Shown in pieces: positions 4,641 through 6,724 of a stretch of 6,724 nucleotides of DNA (positions within the stretch are counted from its first letter, which is position 1; each line of letters begins with the position of its first letter). The position numbers were made by a program, and so were the translations under genes. The DNA comes from Alphaproteobacteria bacterium (GTDB lineage: Bacteria; Pseudomonadota; Alphaproteobacteria; Rhodobacterales; Rhodobacteraceae). The notes beneath the pieces are model-generated. The model saw nothing but the letters and a program-made list of their open reading frames with translations, was not told the origin of the DNA and made no database searches. The stretch spans positions 1-6,724 of the forward strand of contig JAJRUE010000304.1 of assembly GCA_024277955.1 (NCBI GenBank), given 5' to 3'.

Positions 4641-5333
4641 TCAGTCCGTTCTGCCCTGCCGGGGCGGTTCTTTGCTGTTGAAATCGGCGATCACGGTTTC
4701 GCCGGCCACCATGGTCTGACCAAGGCAGACCAGCGGCTCGACCCCTTGGGGAAGGTAGACATCCAGGCGCGACCCGAAGCGGATCAGCCCAAAGCGTTCG
4801 CCGGTCTGCAGCCGGTCGCCCTGTTTGGTGAAACAGACGATGCGCCGGGCCACGAGGCCGGCGATCTGCACCACCGCCACCTGACGCCCGTCATCCATGC
4901 GGATGCACAGCGAATTGCGTTCGTTGTCGGTGCTGGCCTTGTCGAGGGACGCGTTGAAGAACTTGCCGGGGCGGTAGGCGATGGCCTGCACCTCGCCGCC
5001 CACCGGCGCGCGGTTCACGTGGCAGTTAAAGACGTTCATGAACACGCTGACGCGGGTCAGCGGTTCATCCGCCATGCCCAGTTCCGCCGGCGGCACCGCC
5101 GGTTCGATCAGCGAAATGATCCCGTCGGCGGGGCTGACGACCAGGCCTTCGCGGGTGGGGGTGGTGCGTTTCGGGTCGCGGAAAAAGTAGTAGACCCAGA
5201 TGGTCAGCCCCAGCCCGATCCACCCGAGCGGCGCCCAGAGCCAGAACAGCACCGCGGCGATCGCGGCGAAAATGGCAAGAAAGCGGATGCCTTCGCGGTG
5301 CATCGGCTTGAGAAAGGTGCCGAGCATGGTCAT
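4641..5333 (-). CDS. psd: Phosphatidylserine decarboxylase, short proenzyme form
   Basis: This pyruvoyl-dependent enzyme converts phosphatidylserine to phosphatidylethanolamine and CO2 on the inner membrane. The 230-residue proenzyme cleaves itself between G187 and S188 in IRFGSRLDVYLP, the serine becoming the pyruvoyl group of the small alpha subunit. The short-form (archaeal-type) class uses GS followed by a variable residue, in contrast to the LGST of long forms. SPADG (67-71) and FNCHVNR (102-108) supply the expected Asp and His for self-cleavage. One or two hydrophobic segments (about 16-50) anchor the N-terminus, followed by YYFFRDPKR. ATG 5333 is taken as start; ATG 5327 is nearly equivalent and neither has a clear ribosome binding site. 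It is first in the psd-pssA-pmtA unit, with a promoter about 45-73 bp upstream. The product of the next gene is its substrate supplier. Confidence 0.95.
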   Translation of the reverse strand: MTMLGTFLKPMHREGIRFLAIFAAIAAVLFWLWAPLGWIGLGLTIWVYYFFRDPKRTTPTREGLVVSPADGIISLIEPAVPPAELGMADEPLTRVSVFMNVFNCHVNRAPVGGEVQAIAYRPGKFFNASLDKASTDNERNSLCIRMDDGRQVAVVQIAGLVARRIVCFTKQGDRLQTGERFGLIRFGSRLDVYLPQGVEPLVCLGQTMVAGETVIADFNSKEPPRQGRTD

Positions 5334-5377
5334 GGGTGCAGGGTCATCGGTTGGGGCTTTCGTGCGGGTTCGCGCGC

Positions 5378-5406
5378 TTCTTAGCGGCCCGGCGCAGGGT
5401 TTTCAA
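5378..5406 (-). promoter_or_regulatory. Promoter of the psd-pssA-pmtA unit
   Basis: TTGAAA (-35, 5401-5406) and TAAGAA (-10, 5378-5383) are spaced by 17 bp in the 126-bp gap between the anti-sigma gene and psd. The expected start is near 5371, leaving a leader of about 38 nt. This suggests that the lipid genes have a housekeeping promoter of their own. No obvious GGAAC-type ECF promoter was seen in the gap. Confidence 0.55.
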
Positions 5407-5424
5407 CGCGATAGGGCAACGCGG

Positions 5425-5438
5425 GCGCCAAGTGGCGC
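5425..5438 (-). terminator. Weak hairpin after the anti-sigma gene
   Basis: GCGCC and GGCGC form a 5-bp stem with a four-base loop about 22 nt after the anti-sigma stop codon, in very GC-rich sequence. There is no U-run. It may end the sigma/anti-sigma transcript, but the stem is short and alternative pairings with nearby GGCGCC words are possible. Confidence 0.3.
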
Positions 5439-5459
5439 GGGGGCGCCGAGGCTGCCCGG

Positions 5460-6236
5460 TCAGATGAGCTGGCGGTAGACCTCGGTCGCCAGCGCGGTCA
5501 GCTGGTCGCGCGACAGCTTGCCGACGACGGCATAGCGCAGTCTCTGGTCCTGCCAGTAGATGCCGGAAATGCCGTTTTCGCGGTCGAACTGAAACGACGC
5601 CAGCGTGCCGGGCGAACCGCCGGTGGCATAGACGGTGATCCGCCGACCCGCGGCGTTTTCATACATGAACTGCGCCGCCGGGCCGGCATCGGCGGGCAGC
5701 AGCCGACCGCCGATCAGCTGGTAGCCCGACGCCGTCAGGTCCGGGGCGACGATGCGGGTGCCCAGGCGCTTGGACAGCCAGCCCACCAGGTGCGATTCGT
5801 CGGCGGCGGTGACTTCGACCGGGTGCAGCACCTCGGCGGTAAAGATCGCATGCGCATTGATCGCTTCGCGCACCAGGTTGACCGAAAGCGCGGTGGCGCG
5901 GCTTTCGAAACCGCCGCGCGCCAGCCAGCCGCCGGCCAGCCCGACCGCGACAAGCGCCAGCATCGCCGCCAGCCGCATGGCCTGCGGCCAGGGCGCACGC
6001 CGGGCCGGGCCGCGGGACGGCAGTGTCAGGGCCTGGGCGTGACGCTCGGCCTCGGACTGCGGAAACAGGGCGTCGATCGCGGCGTTCTGCCGGGTCCAGT
6101 CGGCCACCTGGGCGGCCTTGTCGGGATGCGCGTCCAGGTAGGCTTTGACCCGGCGGCGGTCCGCTTCCGACAGCAGCCCGTCGGCGTAGCCATGCAGCAG
6201 CTCTTCGCTGATCTGCGGTTTCGGGTCACGGGTCAT
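5460..6236 (-). CDS. Transmembrane anti-sigma factor (COG5662-like, cysteine-free)
   Basis: The 258-residue protein probably holds the adjacent ECF sigma factor inactive at the membrane until an envelope signal releases it. It has a short cytoplasmic helical domain (about 8-60, with EELLHGYADGLLSEADRRRV and KAYLDAHPDKAAQVADW), a linker, one membrane helix (about 88-107) and a periplasmic domain of about 150 residues containing SHLVGWLSKRLGTRIVAPDL, GYQLIGGRLLP and AQFMYENAAGRRITVYATG. The arrangement and these motifs are usual for proteobacterial RsiW-type anti-sigma factors. The cytoplasmic domain has no HxxxCxxC zinc site and the whole protein no cysteine, so zinc or thiol sensing is unlikely. 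The ATG overlaps the sigma stop (ATGA), with AGGAG 6 nt upstream, which ties translation of the pair together. The signal sensed cannot be told. Confidence 0.85.
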   Translation of the reverse strand: MTRDPKPQISEELLHGYADGLLSEADRRRVKAYLDAHPDKAAQVADWTRQNAAIDALFPQSEAERHAQALTLPSRGPARRAPWPQAMRLAAMLALVAVGLAGGWLARGGFESRATALSVNLVREAINAHAIFTAEVLHPVEVTAADESHLVGWLSKRLGTRIVAPDLTASGYQLIGGRLLPADAGPAAQFMYENAAGRRITVYATGGSPGTLASFQFDRENGISGIYWQDQRLRYAVVGKLSRDQLTALATEVYRQLI

Positions 6237-6724
6237 GGCACACTCCTGATCGCGCGCAGGTCATGTTCCGACCGCCAATTGCGCAGCTTGGCGCGCGCCC
6301 GCGCAATCCGCGACATCAGCGTGCCGGGCGGGATGCCCAGCGCCCGGGCGGCCTCGGTGTAGTCCAGACCGCCCACCACCACCAGCAGCAGCGCTTCGCG
6401 CTGGTCGTCCGGCAGTCTTTCGAGCGCGCGCGCGGTGGCGGCCAGTTCCAGCCGGCTGTCATCGCCGCCGGTGCGGAGCGGATCGGCCAGGTTTTCGTCC
6501 AGCGGCACCATCCGGTGCCTCCGGTTGCGCGCATGGTGGTTGCGAAACAGGTTCAGCAGCATCTTCATCAGCCACGGCTTGAGCGGACGCGATGTCATCC
6601 ACAGGGCCCGCTTGCGGATCGCCCGTTCGGCGCAGTCCTGCACCAGGTCGTCGGCCAGCTCCCGGTCGCGGGTCAGCGCGAAGGCATAGCGCCACAGGTC
6701 GGGCAGGCTGTCTTGCAACTGGTC
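6233..6724 (-). CDS. ECF RNA polymerase sigma factor, 5' end cut by the window edge
   Basis: The frame is open to the right edge, so the N-terminus is missing by perhaps only a few residues: a TTG at 6716-6718 could start it, but two further codons (Asp, Gln) precede it. The visible 163 residues hold region 2 (LWRYAFALTRD, ADDLVQDCAERAI, then PWLMKMLLNLFRNHHARNRR), a short linker, and region 4 (ALERLPDDQREALLLVVVGG, then DYTEAARALGIPPGTLMSRI, the helix-turn-helix that reads the -35 box). This two-domain form without regions 1 and 3 is the ECF type. It overlaps its anti-sigma gene by four bases. The target promoters and the inducing signal are not shown by the window, and its own promoter lies outside. 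Confidence 0.92.
   Translation of the reverse strand, partial: DQLQDSLPDLWRYAFALTRDRELADDLVQDCAERAIRKRALWMTSRPLKPWLMKMLLNLFRNHHARNRRHRMVPLDENLADPLRTGGDDSRLELAATARALERLPDDQREALLLVVVGGLDYTEAARALGIPPGTLMSRIARARAKLRNWRSEHDLRAIRSVP

Noticed and set aside
3765..5384. Plus-strand open frame of 539 codons
   Set aside because: It is the antisense shadow of psd and pssA, both of which have complete catalytic motifs. The product is a Gln/Arg/His/Asp-rich low-complexity string with no domain.

Overview
The window is ordinary high-GC alphaproteobacterial chromosome, most likely Rhodobacteraceae (Rhodobacterales). The clues are the L10 and RpoB sequences, the Rhodobacter-type phosphatidylethanolamine methyltransferase, and the GC-rich codon use. 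All eight genes lie on the minus strand, so in transcription order the window is read from right to left. The assignment to family rests on sequence recognition only; no search was run.

In transcription order: (1) An ECF sigma factor, cut by the right edge (6233-6724), overlaps by four bases (ATGA) a one-pass membrane anti-sigma factor without cysteines (5460-6236). (2) After a 126-bp gap holding a good sigma70-type promoter candidate come psd (4641-5333), pssA (3684-4637) and pmtA (3055-3678), packed 3 and 5 bp apart. Together they encode the route CDP-diacylglycerol -> phosphatidylserine -> phosphatidylethanolamine -> phosphatidylcholine. A strong hairpin (3007-3028) follows pmtA. (3) The next unit starts at a TTCACA-17-TAATAC promoter (2956-2984), has a structured untranslated leader of about 225 nt, then rplJ (L10, GTG start, 2206-2721), rplL (L7/L12, 1759-2133), a 237-bp spacer with three successive hairpins, and the first 507 codons of rpoB (1-1521), which runs off the left edge.

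The units appear to be separately transcribed: stress-responsive sigma regulation, membrane phospholipid synthesis, and ribosomal stalk/RNA polymerase. The stretches without genes over about 200 bp are 1522-1758 (hairpins, rpoB ribosome binding site) and 2722-3054 (rplJ promoter and leader, pmtA terminator hairpin).

I found no mobile element, CRISPR array, tRNA/rRNA gene or defence system. The least ordinary points are a canonical slippery heptamer (A AAA AAC) near the 3' end of pssA whose -1 frame runs without a stop into pmtA; the rplJ leader, with long-range pairing and stacked hairpins; and rplJ directly preceded by lipid genes instead of the usual rplK-rplA.
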